Position numbers and translations under genes: made by a program
Notes under the pieces: generated by a model
What the model saw: only the letters and a program-made list of their open reading frames with translations
Told to the model about the DNA's origin: nothing
The model's database searches: none
Origin: Massilia aquatica
GTDB lineage: Bacteria > Pseudomonadota > Gammaproteobacteria > Burkholderiales > Burkholderiaceae_D
Direction: 5' to 3'
Length of the DNA: 64,000 nucleotides
Assembly (NCBI RefSeq): GCF_011682045.1
Contig: NZ_VVIW01000002.1
Location: 248,001 to 312,000 of the forward strand
Shown here: one piece after another, positions 35,908 to 45,104 of the stretch
Layout: each line of letters opens with the position of its first letter
Numbering within the stretch: position 1 is the stretch's first letter

Positions 35908-36402
35908 TCACGCCACGCGCTCGGCGCCATCCGCGCGCAGGTTGAAGGTTTCCGTGTGGCCGAATCCCTGGGTGTAGTCGAGCAGGGACACAGTCAGCGG
36001 CGTGATCCGCACAAACAGCATGCCCGGCCATGGCAGCGCGCTGGTATCGGCCACCACCTGCGCAAACGCGGGAAACTTTGCCAGCAGGGCCGACGCCGCG
36101 CGCTGCGCTTCGACCGGTTCGTGGATCATCTCGGCCACCGCGTCGACCGACATGCCCCGGATCTCGTTCCAGGTGCGGTACGGCGCGTTGACGGTCAGCG
36201 CCACGCGCGGATGGGTGCGCAGGTCGTGCGCCTTGTGGCTGTCGAGCGCAATGGCGACGTACAGTACCAGGCCGTCGGCGGCGAAGCTGACCGTGGACGC
36301 GTGCGGGGTGCCGTCGTCGCGGATCGATGCCAGGGTCAGGTCGGCCGCGCCGGAAAGGATGGCGCTGGCAAGCGCTTGCTGTGCAGGGGGAAGACGGTTC
36401 AT
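35908..36402 (-). CDS. Pyridoxamine-phosphate-oxidase-fold flavin protein
   Basis: A 164-residue single-domain split-barrel protein (LTLASIRDDGTPHASTVSFA, then DSHKAHDLRTHPRVALTVN) of the PNPOx-like family that binds FMN, F420 or heme. It lacks the C-terminal part needed for true pyridoxamine oxidase. A gap of 284 bases separates it from the next gene; that gap becomes AT-rich after 36560 and likely holds the promoter of the KaiC block, but no clear box was assigned. Confidence 0.82.
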   Translation of the reverse strand: MNRLPPAQQALASAILSGAADLTLASIRDDGTPHASTVSFAADGLVLYVAIALDSHKAHDLRTHPRVALTVNAPYRTWNEIRGMSVDAVAEMIHEPVEAQRAASALLAKFPAFAQVVADTSALPWPGMLFVRITPLTVSLLDYTQGFGHTETFNLRADGAERVA

Positions 36403-36686
36403 GGGGAGTCCTTTCAGTCAATCGTGAAGGCAATCCCGTCGCGCCGCCGCCATGGCACCGCATGCGCACACTGCACACATTGCCGCCGGGCGGGCATCCG
36501 GGTGCCCGTCCTAGCGTAGCACACAGCATCTGCGCAGCCCATACCGTACGCCCGAGCAACAGAATGTTGTATTTATGAAGCTAGCATATGAAACTTAATT
36601 AAACCTGCGCCAAAACCGATAAGCGTCCATACTGCGCTACGCCCAGTTGTAAATGTGCACATAACCACTACTTACTTGGCCCTTTG

Positions 36687-37100
36687 ATGGAAACCAGCGA
36701 CGCGATGCGGCAAAAACTGATCGACGAGGTGCTTGCCGCGCCGCCGCAAGGCGATGGCGCAGCCAACGAGCTTGCCTTGCGCGCCTGGGAGCGGCTGGCA
36801 AATCACCTCAGCCCCTTGATAGGGGAAGCCGCGCTGTGCGCCATGGTTGCCCGCGCCCGGCACGTGTCCTTTCCCGATCTGCCCGCCCACCCGGCCAGAG
36901 GCGACCTGCGTTCGAGCGCACAGTTGCTCGAGCGCCTGGCCAGTGAGCTGGCCACCATGGACGCGCAGGCGGCCGACACCTTCAACCGGGCGCTGCTCCA
37001 GAGTTTTACCAGGCTGCTGTCGGGCCTGATAGGCGAGGCCCTCACGGTCCGTCTGATGAATACAGCATGGGCCCAGCGGTCCGGCGGAAAGAGTACATGA
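36687..37100 (+). CDS. Small unknown protein coupled to the KaiC-like gene
   Basis: A 137-residue helical protein without recognisable domains. Its stop overlaps the ATG of the KaiC-like gene (ATGA), so the two are translationally coupled and probably work together. It is rich in Ala and Leu with heptad-like spacing (ELALRAWERLANHLSPL), consistent with a helical bundle, possibly an input or partner protein. It shows no likeness to KaiA or KaiB. A TTG 3 bases before the ATG is an alternative start. Confidence 0.7.
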   Translation: METSDAMRQKLIDEVLAAPPQGDGAANELALRAWERLANHLSPLIGEAALCAMVARARHVSFPDLPAHPARGDLRSSAQLLERLASELATMDAQAADTFNRALLQSFTRLLSGLIGEALTVRLMNTAWAQRSGGKST

Positions 37101-38554
37101 ACCTCAAAGTGCAGCTGGGCCTCCAGCCAACCGGCGTGCCCGGGCTCGATACCTTGCTGGGCGGCGGCCTGAGCGAGTTTTCCTTCAACGTCATCGCCGG
37201 CTCGCCGGGGAGCGGCAAAACCACGCTGGCGCACCAGATCATGTTCGCGCTGGCCGGCCCGCACAAAAAAGCCCTGTTCTTCACCGTGCTCGGCGAGCCG
37301 CCCCTGAAAATGCTGCGCTACCAGCAGCAGTACCGGTTTTTCGATATCGACAAGGTCGACGACAGCATCCGCTACGTCAACCTGGCCGACGACTTGCGCG
37401 CGGGCGACTTCAGCGGCGTGCTCGAACGTATCACGCGCGAAGTCGAGGCGTTTTCGCCCGGCCTGGTGTTCGTCGATTCGTTCCGCTCGGTGGTGCAGAC
37501 GGCGAAAAACGGCAACGAGGGCGTGAGCGACCTTCAGTATTTCATCCAGGAACTCGGCACCCGCATGACCAGCTGGCAGGCAACCACCTTCCTCATCGGC
37601 GAATACGCCAACGCCGAGATCGAGGCCAATCCGATCATGACGGTGGCCGACGGCATGCTCTCGCTGACGAACGATGTGGTTGCCAATTCCTCGGTGCGCA
37701 AGATGCGCGTGGTCAAGATGCGCGGCCAGGCCCATTTGCTGGGCTCGCATACCTTCCGCATCGACGAGCACGGCGTCAAGATCTATCCGCGCATGCTGCC
37801 GCCGCTGGCGCTCGCCCCGCATCGGGCCGGCCCCTTGGTGCGGATTGCCATGGGCAGCGCCGAACTCGACGCCATGCTCGGGGGCGGCCTGCCGCGCGGG
37901 CATGCGGCGATGGTGGTCGGTCCGTCCGGCTCGGGCAAGACCATCCTCGGCACGGCGTTCCTGGCCGAGGGCGCGCGCCAGGGCGAACGCGGCGTGATCG
38001 CCTGCTTCCAGAAAGACGCGGCGCACTTGCGCAACGCCGAACTCGATACCCTGATCCGCAACGATGACGTGATCCTGGTCCAGAGCCGCTCGCTCGACCT
38101 GTCGGTCGAGGAAGTGCTCGACGACCTGATCGCCGCTGTCGAACGCAGCGGCGCCACCCGCGTCGTGATCGATTCCTTGTCCGAGGTCAGCCTGTACCTG
38201 GCGCCCGAGTTCCAGAGTGACTACCGGTCCTCAGTGTTCCGCATCCTGGCCGGACTGGCGCGCCTCGGCGTGACGGTGGTGGTGACCATGGGCCTGGACG
38301 ACCGCTTCACCGAGCTGCGTTTCAGCCAGGCCGACACCGGTTTCCTGGCCGACGCCATCGTCGCCATGCGCTACGTGGAGCTCGACGGCACCCTGGCCAA
38401 GGTGATCACCGTGGTCAAGGTGCGCGGCAGCGCGCACAGCACCGACCTGCGCCGCTACACGATCGACGCCGGCGGCCTGCGCATCGAGCCGCGCGCGGTG
38501 CCGTACAGCGGCCTGTTGTCCGGCTGCGCGGCGGCAATCTTGCCGCCAAGATAG
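37097..38554 (+). CDS. KaiC-like dual RecA-type ATPase
   Basis: A 485-residue protein with two KaiC domains. Walker A motifs are GSPGSGKT (residues 35-42) and GPSGSGKT (275-282), and each domain has a Walker B-type strand (LVFVDS and RVVIDS). Compared with cyanobacterial KaiC, the first domain keeps only one of two catalytic Glu (GE in place of EE), the second has QK in place of EE, and the phospho-sites Ser431/Thr432 align with Gly and Phe. It is therefore unlikely to be a phosphorylating clock protein; ATP-driven hexamer signalling is more likely. It lies just upstream of a hybrid kinase (8-base gap). Confidence 0.88.
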   Translation: MNLKVQLGLQPTGVPGLDTLLGGGLSEFSFNVIAGSPGSGKTTLAHQIMFALAGPHKKALFFTVLGEPPLKMLRYQQQYRFFDIDKVDDSIRYVNLADDLRAGDFSGVLERITREVEAFSPGLVFVDSFRSVVQTAKNGNEGVSDLQYFIQELGTRMTSWQATTFLIGEYANAEIEANPIMTVADGMLSLTNDVVANSSVRKMRVVKMRGQAHLLGSHTFRIDEHGVKIYPRMLPPLALAPHRAGPLVRIAMGSAELDAMLGGGLPRGHAAMVVGPSGSGKTILGTAFLAEGARQGERGVIACFQKDAAHLRNAELDTLIRNDDVILVQSRSLDLSVEEVLDDLIAAVERSGATRVVIDSLSEVSLYLAPEFQSDYRSSVFRILAGLARLGVTVVVTMGLDDRFTELRFSQADTGFLADAIVAMRYVELDGTLAKVITVVKVRGSAHSTDLRRYTIDAGGLRIEPRAVPYSGLLSGCAAAILPPR

Positions 38555-38562
38555 GGGACGCC

Positions 38563-39936
38563 GTGGCGATTGACGACAATACCGAAGGATCGCCGGCCTT
38601 GACGCCCACCGTTGACGCGGCGCCGCCGGACGATTGCGCCGACCCCGCCACCTTGCGCGCCATGCTGGCGCAACTGTCCGGCGAGGTGGCCGCCCTGCGC
38701 GCCGCCGCCGTGGTGCAGGCGACCCAGGGCGATGAGCTGCGCGAGGCCAACGGCAACCTGGTGCTGGCCACGCTCGACGCACGCAAGCCGCGCGACGCGG
38801 CCGAGGGCGCGCACCGGCGCCAGAACGAATTTCTGGCCATGCTTGCGCACGAGCTGCGCAATCCGCTCGCGCCCATCAGCCTGGCCAATGCCATGCTGGT
38901 GCGCCTGCCCGACCCGTCCATCGAACTGCTGAACCTGCACGCGATCATCCACCGCCAGGTCTTGCACCTGACCCGGCTGCTGGACGACCTGCTCGACGCG
39001 GCGCGCATCAGCAGCGGCAAGATTTCGCTGCTGCGCCACCCGATGCCGCTGGTCGATCTGTTGCGCCGTTCTGTGCAAACGGTCCAGGTGCGGCTGCAGG
39101 AACGGCATCAGCAGGTGCAGCTCGACCTGCCCGAAGAGCTGATCGTCGATGGCGACGCGGTGCGCCTGGCCCAGGTGTTCGCCAACCTGCTGGTCAACGC
39201 CTCCAAGTACACCGGCGACCATGGCCTGATCCGGGTGGCCGCGCGCGCGCACGACGGCGTTGCGCTGGTCACCGTGAGCGACAACGGCGCCGGCATGGAT
39301 CCGGATGTGCTGGCCAGCGTGTTCGACCTGTTCACCCAGGGACCGCGCGCGCTGGCGCGCGCCGAAGGCGGCCTCGGGGTCGGCCTGAACGTGGTGCGCA
39401 ACATCGTCGAGCTGCACGGAGGCAAGGTGACCGGCAGCAGCGATGGCCTGGGCCTGGGCAGCGTGTTTACCGTGACCTTGCCGCTCGCGGACGGCGCCGC
39501 GGTGGCGGCGGCGTTGCCGCGGCCGAATGCGGTGGCCGCCAGCCGCCGCATCCTGCTGGTCGAAGACAATCTGGACGCCAACGAAACGCTCACCCGACTG
39601 CTCCAGGGCGAGGGCCATCTGGTGACCTCGGTCTACGACGGCGTGACCGGGCTGGCGCAGGCGCGCGCCCGCGCCTTCGACGTGCTGATCTGCGACATCG
39701 GCTTGCCCGGGCTGGACGGCTACCAGCTGATCACGCAATTGCGCAAGACCTCGGGCGCGCACATTCCCTTCGCCATCGCCATTTCCGGCTACGGGCAGGT
39801 GGAAGACCGCACGCGCGCCATCGCGGCCGGCTTCGGCCAGTACCTGGTCAAGCCGCTCGACGCCGACGCCCTGCTGGCGCTGGTGGCATCGAGCGCCGTC
39901 ACCCGCTTCATCGCCGCCGCCGCGCGTCCAGGCTAG
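38563..39936 (+). CDS. Sensor-less hybrid histidine kinase
   Basis: A 457-residue cytoplasmic kinase. A Pro/Asp-rich N-terminus and short coiled coil (about 25-80) lead directly into HisKA with His96 (AHELRNP), a HATPase domain with NGAGMD and GLGVGLN, and a C-terminal receiver with Asp378 (CDIGLPG). There is no sensor or membrane segment, so the signal must come from a partner protein, plausibly the KaiC-like ATPase encoded 8 bases upstream. It starts with GTG after AGGGGA. A close paralogue is at 48906. Confidence 0.92.
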   Translation: MAIDDNTEGSPALTPTVDAAPPDDCADPATLRAMLAQLSGEVAALRAAAVVQATQGDELREANGNLVLATLDARKPRDAAEGAHRRQNEFLAMLAHELRNPLAPISLANAMLVRLPDPSIELLNLHAIIHRQVLHLTRLLDDLLDAARISSGKISLLRHPMPLVDLLRRSVQTVQVRLQERHQQVQLDLPEELIVDGDAVRLAQVFANLLVNASKYTGDHGLIRVAARAHDGVALVTVSDNGAGMDPDVLASVFDLFTQGPRALARAEGGLGVGLNVVRNIVELHGGKVTGSSDGLGLGSVFTVTLPLADGAAVAAALPRPNAVAASRRILLVEDNLDANETLTRLLQGEGHLVTSVYDGVTGLAQARARAFDVLICDIGLPGLDGYQLITQLRKTSGAHIPFAIAISGYGQVEDRTRAIAAGFGQYLVKPLDADALLALVASSAVTRFIAAAARPG

Positions 39937-40024
39937 GTCGCGGCGCCGTCACACATCTGCGCGGCTTCGCCGCAACCTTGCTGGGCCGGGTTTTGCGCTC
40001 ATTGTCGTTACTCAAGGTTTTATC

Positions 40025-42745
40025 ATGTTGACTCTTCATCCCGCGTGGCCGCGCCAGCTGGCGCTTGCCGGCCTGGTGCTCGCGCTGCTGACCCTGTACA
40101 CCACCGGGGCGCTGGCCCTGGCCAGTCCGAGCCGCTCGATCCCGCTGGCGCTGGTGTTCGGCGCGGCCGCGCTGCTGGCCCCGCTCTGCCTGTGGCTGTG
40201 CAACCGGCCGGCGCGCGTCGTGCTGCGCGGTTTCAAGCACGAGCCCGACAGCCGGCGCGTGCCGGTGCAGCGCCTGATCAAGTCGGAAGCGCTGCAGGAC
40301 GCGATTTTTAACAGCGCCAATTTTTCCAGCATCGCCACCGACGCCCAGGGCGTGATCCAGATCTTCAACGTCGGCGCCGAGCGCATGCTGGGCTATGCGG
40401 CGGCCGACGTGGTCGACCTGATCACCCCGGCCGCGTTTTCCGATCCGCAAGAAGTGATCGCGCGCGCCGCCGCCCTGAGCGCCGAGCTCGACACACCGAT
40501 CGCGCCCGGCTTCGAGGCGCTGGTGTTCAAGGCCTCGCGCGGCATCGAAGATATTTACGAGCTGACCTATATCTGCAAGAACGGCAACCGCCAGCCGGCC
40601 GTGGTGTCGGTCACGGCCCTGCGCGACGCCGGCGGCGCCATCATCGGCTACTTGCTGATTGGCACCGACAACACCGCGCGCAAGAATGCCGAACAGGCGC
40701 TGGTGCGGGCCGGGGCCTTGCAGGCCGCCATCTTCAACAGCGCCAATTTTTCCAGCATCGCCACCGACGCGCGCGGCGTGATCCAGATTTTCAACGTCGG
40801 CGCCGAAAAAATGCTCGGTTACGCCGCCGCCGACGTCATCGACCGCATCACCCCGGCCGATATTTCCGAGCCGGACGAAGTGGTGGCGCGCGCCGCCAGC
40901 CTCAGCGACGAACTGGACACGCCGATCGCGCCCGGTTTCGAAGCGCTGGTGTTCAAGGCCTCGCGCGGGATCGAAGACATCTACGAGCTGACCTACATCC
41001 GCAAGGATGGCAGCCGCTTCCCGGCGCTGGTGTCGGTGACCGCCCTGCGCGACGCCGAGGGCGCCATCATCGGCTACCTGCTGATCGGCACCGACAATAC
41101 CGCGCGCAAGCGGGTCGAGGCGGAACAGGCGCTGCTCGACCAGAGCCTGCGCGACCAGCAGTTCTACACCCGCTCGCTGATCGAATCGAATATCGACGCG
41201 CTGATGACGACCGATCCGCACGGCATCATCAGCGATGTCAACCAGCAGATGGAAGCGCTGACCGGCTGCACCCGCGATGAACTGATCGGCGCGCCGTTCA
41301 AGAATTACTTTACCGATTCGGCGCGCGCCGAAGCCGGTATCAAGCGGGTGCTGGCGGCCGGCAAGGTCACCAACTACGAGCTGACCGCGCGCGCCCGCGA
41401 CGGCAGGCAAACCGTGGTGTCCTACAACGCCACCACCTTTTACGACCGCGACCGCAATCTGCGCGGCGTGTTTGCCGCCGCGCGCGACGTCACCGAACGC
41501 CAGCAGTTCGAACAAACCTTGCAGGCCAATAATGTCGAACTGGTCGCCGCGCGCGCCGTCGCCGAAAAGGCCAACCAGGCCAAATCCGACTTCCTGTCGA
41601 GCATGAGCCACGAACTGCGCACTCCGCTCAACGGCGTGCTCGGCTTCGCCCAGCTGATGGCCTCGGAAGATCCGCCGCCCACGCTCAAGCAGCAGCGCTC
41701 GATCAACCAGATCCTCAAGGGTGGCTGGTATCTGCTGCGCCTGATCAATGAAATCCTCGACCTGGCCCAGATCGAGTCGGGCAAGGTGTCGATGTCGACC
41801 GAGCCGATGTCGCTCACCGACGTGCTCGACGATTGCAACGAGCTGGTCGGGCCGCAGGCGAATGCGCGCGGCATCTTCCTGCTGTTTCCCACGCCCGGCA
41901 CGCCGTTCTACATCCACGCCGACCGGGTGCGCGTCAAGCAGGTGCTGATCAACCTGCTGTCGAACGCCATCAAGTACAACAGTGTCGAAGGGTCGGTGCA
42001 TGTGGCCTGTTCCTCGCGCCCGGGCGGCATGGTGCGGGTCGCGGTAACCGATACCGGCGCCGGACTGGGGCGCGAGCAGGTGGCGCAACTGTTCCAGCCG
42101 TTTAACCGGCTGGGCCGGGAAAACGGGGTGGAGGAGGGTACCGGCATCGGCCTGGTGGTCACCAAGCAACTGGTCGAATTGATGGGTGGAACGATCGGGG
42201 TCGAAAGCGAGCCGGGACGCGGTTCGCGTTTCTGGGTCGAATTTGCGTCCTGCGCGGCCCCGGCCCAGCCGGCGCCGCTGTCGGTGGCCGACGCGGCCGC
42301 ACTGGCGCGCGCGCGTCCGGCGTCCGGCGCCGCCCAGCACACCTTGCTGTATGTGGAAGACAATCCCGCCAACCTGCTGCTGGTCGAGCAACTAATGGAG
42401 CGGCGTCCGGAATTCAAGCTGCTCACCGCCATCGACGCCCACCTGGGCATCGCCCTGGCGCGCGCCTACCAGCCCGCCGTGATCCTGATGGACATCAACC
42501 TGCCCACCCTGAGCGGTTTCGGCGCCCTGCGCCTGCTGCGCGGCTACCCCGAGACGGCGCAGATTCCGGTGCTGGCGCTGTCGGCCAACGCCATGCCGCG
42601 CGATATCGCACGCGGCCTGGAAGCGGGTTTTTTCCACTATCTGACCAAGCCGATCCAGATCGCCGAGTTCATGGAGGCACTCGACCTGGCCTTGCTGCAC
42701 GCGCAGGAGCGCGGGCATGATCCGCTGGCGAGCGTGGTGGTCTGA
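40025..42745 (+). CDS. Membrane PAS-rich hybrid histidine kinase
   Basis: A 906-residue kinase. Two hydrophobic helices (about residues 10-60) are followed by two nearly identical PAS units (about 89-230 and 231-368), a third PAS (about 380-500), HisKA with His529 (SHELRTPLNG), HATPase (DTGAGLG, GTGIGLVV) and a receiver with Asp823 (MDINLPT). No periplasmic loop of any size is seen, so sensing is probably by the cytoplasmic PAS domains. It follows the sensor-less kinase by 88 bases and may belong to the same signalling unit. Confidence 0.93.
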   Translation: MLTLHPAWPRQLALAGLVLALLTLYTTGALALASPSRSIPLALVFGAAALLAPLCLWLCNRPARVVLRGFKHEPDSRRVPVQRLIKSEALQDAIFNSANFSSIATDAQGVIQIFNVGAERMLGYAAADVVDLITPAAFSDPQEVIARAAALSAELDTPIAPGFEALVFKASRGIEDIYELTYICKNGNRQPAVVSVTALRDAGGAIIGYLLIGTDNTARKNAEQALVRAGALQAAIFNSANFSSIATDARGVIQIFNVGAEKMLGYAAADVIDRITPADISEPDEVVARAASLSDELDTPIAPGFEALVFKASRGIEDIYELTYIRKDGSRFPALVSVTALRDAEGAIIGYLLIGTDNTARKRVEAEQALLDQSLRDQQFYTRSLIESNIDALMTTDPHGIISDVNQQMEALTGCTRDELIGAPFKNYFTDSARAEAGIKRVLAAGKVTNYELTARARDGRQTVVSYNATTFYDRDRNLRGVFAAARDVTERQQFEQTLQANNVELVAARAVAEKANQAKSDFLSSMSHELRTPLNGVLGFAQLMASEDPPPTLKQQRSINQILKGGWYLLRLINEILDLAQIESGKVSMSTEPMSLTDVLDDCNELVGPQANARGIFLLFPTPGTPFYIHADRVRVKQVLINLLSNAIKYNSVEGSVHVACSSRPGGMVRVAVTDTGAGLGREQVAQLFQPFNRLGRENGVEEGTGIGLVVTKQLVELMGGTIGVESEPGRGSRFWVEFASCAAPAQPAPLSVADAAALARARPASGAAQHTLLYVEDNPANLLLVEQLMERRPEFKLLTAIDAHLGIALARAYQPAVILMDINLPTLSGFGALRLLRGYPETAQIPVLALSANAMPRDIARGLEAGFFHYLTKPIQIAEFMEALDLALLHAQERGHDPLASVVV
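40289..41122 (+). repeat. Tandem duplication of a PAS-encoding segment
   Basis: A unit of 426 bp (142 codons) starting at 40289 is repeated from 40715. Long stretches are identical at protein level (IFNSANFSSIATDA, LDTPIAPGFEALVFKASRG, IIGYLLIGTDNTARK) and very similar in DNA. The two copies differ at scattered positions, such as the residues after ADV and the NGNRQ/DGSRF loop. Confidence 0.9.
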
Positions 42746-42746
42746 G

Positions 42747-43511
42747 TCAATAGCCGACGCCGCGTACGCCACCTGCTGCGCGCAGCGATTCGCCGGTCAC
42801 CCAGTGCGCGTCTTCGGAAGCGAGGAAGACGGCTACCGGTGCGATATCTTCGGGCTCGCCGAAGCGTCCCAATGGGGTGCCGGCCAGGATCTTCTCACCC
42901 AGGTCGCCGGCGAAGTTGCCATTGGTAGCAGGCGTATTCGTATGGCCTGGCAAGATCGAATTGACGCGGATCTTGCGCGCTCCGAGCTCCCGCGCCAGCG
43001 CCAAGGTCATCGTGTCAACCGCGCCCTTGGTTGCGGCGTAGACGCTCGATGCCAGGTACGGATCGGTGCTGAGGATCGAGCTGATGTTGATGATGCTGCC
43101 GCCCGTGTCCGGAAAGTGTTTCACGGCTTCGCGAATGGCCAGGAAGTAGCCCAGCACGTTGACGTTGAACTGCTTGTGGAAGGCCTCCTCGGTCAGGCCA
43201 TCGATCATTTCAAAGACGGCGACGCCGGCATTGTTGACCAGCACGTCCACCTTGCCGTGGTCAGCCTTGACCTGGTCGAACATGCGCGCCACGTCGGCGG
43301 CATGACTCATGTCGGCCCGGATGGCGACGGCGCTGCCGCCCGCTGCGCAAATCGATGCGACGACCGCATCAGCGCCGCCCTGGCTGCTTGCATAGTTGAC
43401 GATCACGAGCGCGCCCTCGGCGCCCATCGCTTTGGCGATGCCGGCGCCGATGCCGCTCGATGCGCCCGTCACGATGGCGATTTTTCCCTGCAGTTTCAGT
43501 TGGGTGGTCAT
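42747..43511 (-). CDS. SDR-family oxidoreductase
   Basis: A 254-residue short-chain dehydrogenase. The NAD(P) site TGASSGIG is at residues 15-22, NNAG is present, and the catalytic Tyr-x-x-x-Lys is YAATK with a Ser in NISSI. The C-terminus (ESLRAAGG) replaces the more usual DGG ending. It is divergent from an AraC regulator at 43676, a common pairing, so it is probably induced by that regulator. GAGGAAA precedes the start. Confidence 0.9.
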   Translation of the reverse strand: MTTQLKLQGKIAIVTGASSGIGAGIAKAMGAEGALVIVNYASSQGGADAVVASICAAGGSAVAIRADMSHAADVARMFDQVKADHGKVDVLVNNAGVAVFEMIDGLTEEAFHKQFNVNVLGYFLAIREAVKHFPDTGGSIINISSILSTDPYLASSVYAATKGAVDTMTLALARELGARKIRVNSILPGHTNTPATNGNFAGDLGEKILAGTPLGRFGEPEDIAPVAVFLASEDAHWVTGESLRAAGGVRGVGY

Positions 43512-43675
43512 GGTATTTCCTCTCGCCTGGCGATGTATGTCCGAGACCACATGGGCTCGTTGACAAGGCGTCAGCGTACGCGCAACTGCCACAACCGACG
43601 TGCCGGTTCCTCGCGCATGCTTGCCTATTGTTCTCATCGGAAGGTGCGGCGGTGGCGCCGGTGCTATATTGGGGC

Positions 43676-44614
43676 ATGGAAAAAGCGCTCAAGGAGCTGC
43701 GCGCGATCGTCATGCGCGCGGACGACACATGGACCGCCACCGGCTTGCCACGCGTGGCGATGGTGCGGGCCGAGGCGTGTTCGGACCAGGTCTACCATCC
43801 GATGGTGCACCTGGTCCTGCAAGGGTTCAAGAGCCTGTCGATCGGCGAGCAGATCCTGCGCTTCGTACCGGCCACGTATTTCGTCGTCCCGGTCGACTTG
43901 CCGGCTCTCGGGCAGGTAAGCGGCGATGCGCCCGGCGAGACCTATCTTGCGCTGAGCCTGGCACTGGACCCCGGCGTCATCGCGGCGGTGCTGGCCGACC
44001 TGGGCGAAACCGATGACGCCGGCGACGGCAAATCGTTCATGGTGAGTGCGGCTGGCCCTGAGCTGATCGACGCCTGGCTGCGCATGATGCGGCTGATCGG
44101 CCGGCCGCCGCGGGAAGTCGCATTGCTGGCGCCGATGATCGAGCGCGAGATTCTGTTGCGGGTCTTGCAGGGAGCGCAGGGCAACATGCTGCGCCAGCTC
44201 GCGCACCCCGACACCCGGCTGTCCCAGGTGCGCCGTGCGATTGACTGGATTCGCGGGCATGTCGTCGAACCGTTCCGGGTCGAACCGCTGGCGGCGATGG
44301 CGGGGATGAGTGTTGCGACGTTCTACCGGCACTTCCGGGCAGTGACGGCGATGACGCCGATCCAGTATCAAAAGCGGCTGCGTCTGCTGAAGGCACGGCG
44401 TCAATTGCTGTTCGAGCCGCACAACGCCGCCTCGGTCGCGTTTTCCGTTGGTTATGAAAGCGCATCGCAGTTCAGCCGTGAATATGCGCGCATGTTCGGC
44501 ATGCCGCCGGCGCGCGATGTGGCGCGTTTCAAGGCCCCGCGCGTTCCTCCCACTGTTTCCTTGTCAGCGGGACCGGAATCAGGGGCCGGACCAGAGACGA
44601 CGTCCCGGCGATGA
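43676..44614 (+). CDS. AraC-family regulator (divergent from SDR)
   Basis: A 312-residue regulator with an AraC_N-type cupin domain (residues about 25-175; VHLVLQGFKSLSIGE) and a C-terminal double helix-turn-helix (LAAMAGMSVATFYRHFRAVT, FSVGYESASQFSREYARMFG). The layout matches regulators that sit next to SDR or aldo-keto reductase genes. It is related to the AraC protein at 45105. The last 30 residues are Pro/Ser-rich and probably unstructured. Confidence 0.88.
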   Translation: MEKALKELRAIVMRADDTWTATGLPRVAMVRAEACSDQVYHPMVHLVLQGFKSLSIGEQILRFVPATYFVVPVDLPALGQVSGDAPGETYLALSLALDPGVIAAVLADLGETDDAGDGKSFMVSAAGPELIDAWLRMMRLIGRPPREVALLAPMIEREILLRVLQGAQGNMLRQLAHPDTRLSQVRRAIDWIRGHVVEPFRVEPLAAMAGMSVATFYRHFRAVTAMTPIQYQKRLRLLKARRQLLFEPHNAASVAFSVGYESASQFSREYARMFGMPPARDVARFKAPRVPPTVSLSAGPESGAGPETTSRR

Positions 44615-44671
44615 TGCAAGATCGCGCACGGTGCCGCCTTGCGCCAGCCATCGCTGCCATCGGCCGCCGCT

Positions 44672-45025
44672 TCACTCGAGACTGGCGTCGATACGTACGA
44701 TGGTTCCCGCTGCGTCGACAGAGATGTCCAGCAAACCGATTTCGTGTCCAAAATCGCCAGTGAAATCGACCCGCGCCCGCACCAGGCCGGTGCTGAGGTT
44801 CTCCAGCGAGATCAATCGCGTCACGGTGTGATAGCCGACGAAAAACTGCCCGATGTAAGCGCGAATGCCGGCATGCCCATCGAAACGGTGTCCGGTCGAC
44901 GGGTCATCGATTACTGCATCCGATGCGAACAGTGTCAACACGGCGTCAACGTCACAGGCATTGGTGGCGGCGATAAAAGCGCCGGCGATCTTGCGCAGGC
45001 TGGCCGTGTTTCGGACAATACTCAT
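44672..45025 (-). CDS. SnoaL-like / nuclear transport factor 2-fold protein
   Basis: A 117-residue protein with the NTF2-like cone fold signature: an N-terminal helix followed by LFASDAVIDDP and GHAGIRAYIGQFF. Such proteins can be isomerases, hydratases or simply bind small molecules. It lies between the two AraC regulators, in the same direction as the AraC gene at 45105 and 79 bases after it, so it may be part of that unit. GGAG lies 7 bases before the start. Confidence 0.82.
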   Translation of the reverse strand: MSIVRNTASLRKIAGAFIAATNACDVDAVLTLFASDAVIDDPSTGHRFDGHAGIRAYIGQFFVGYHTVTRLISLENLSTGLVRARVDFTGDFGHEIGLLDISVDAAGTIVRIDASLE

Positions 45026-45104
45026 GTGTGGCTCCATTTGATCGGTATTGACGCATCGGCGGTGCGCCGCGTTGCTTGGCGGGCTGGCGGGCGACATCGC
45101 CTGA

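Noticed and set aside
37097-38554. A circadian clock gene set
   Set aside because: No kaiA or kaiB is present, and the aligned phosphorylation and second-domain catalytic residues are missing.
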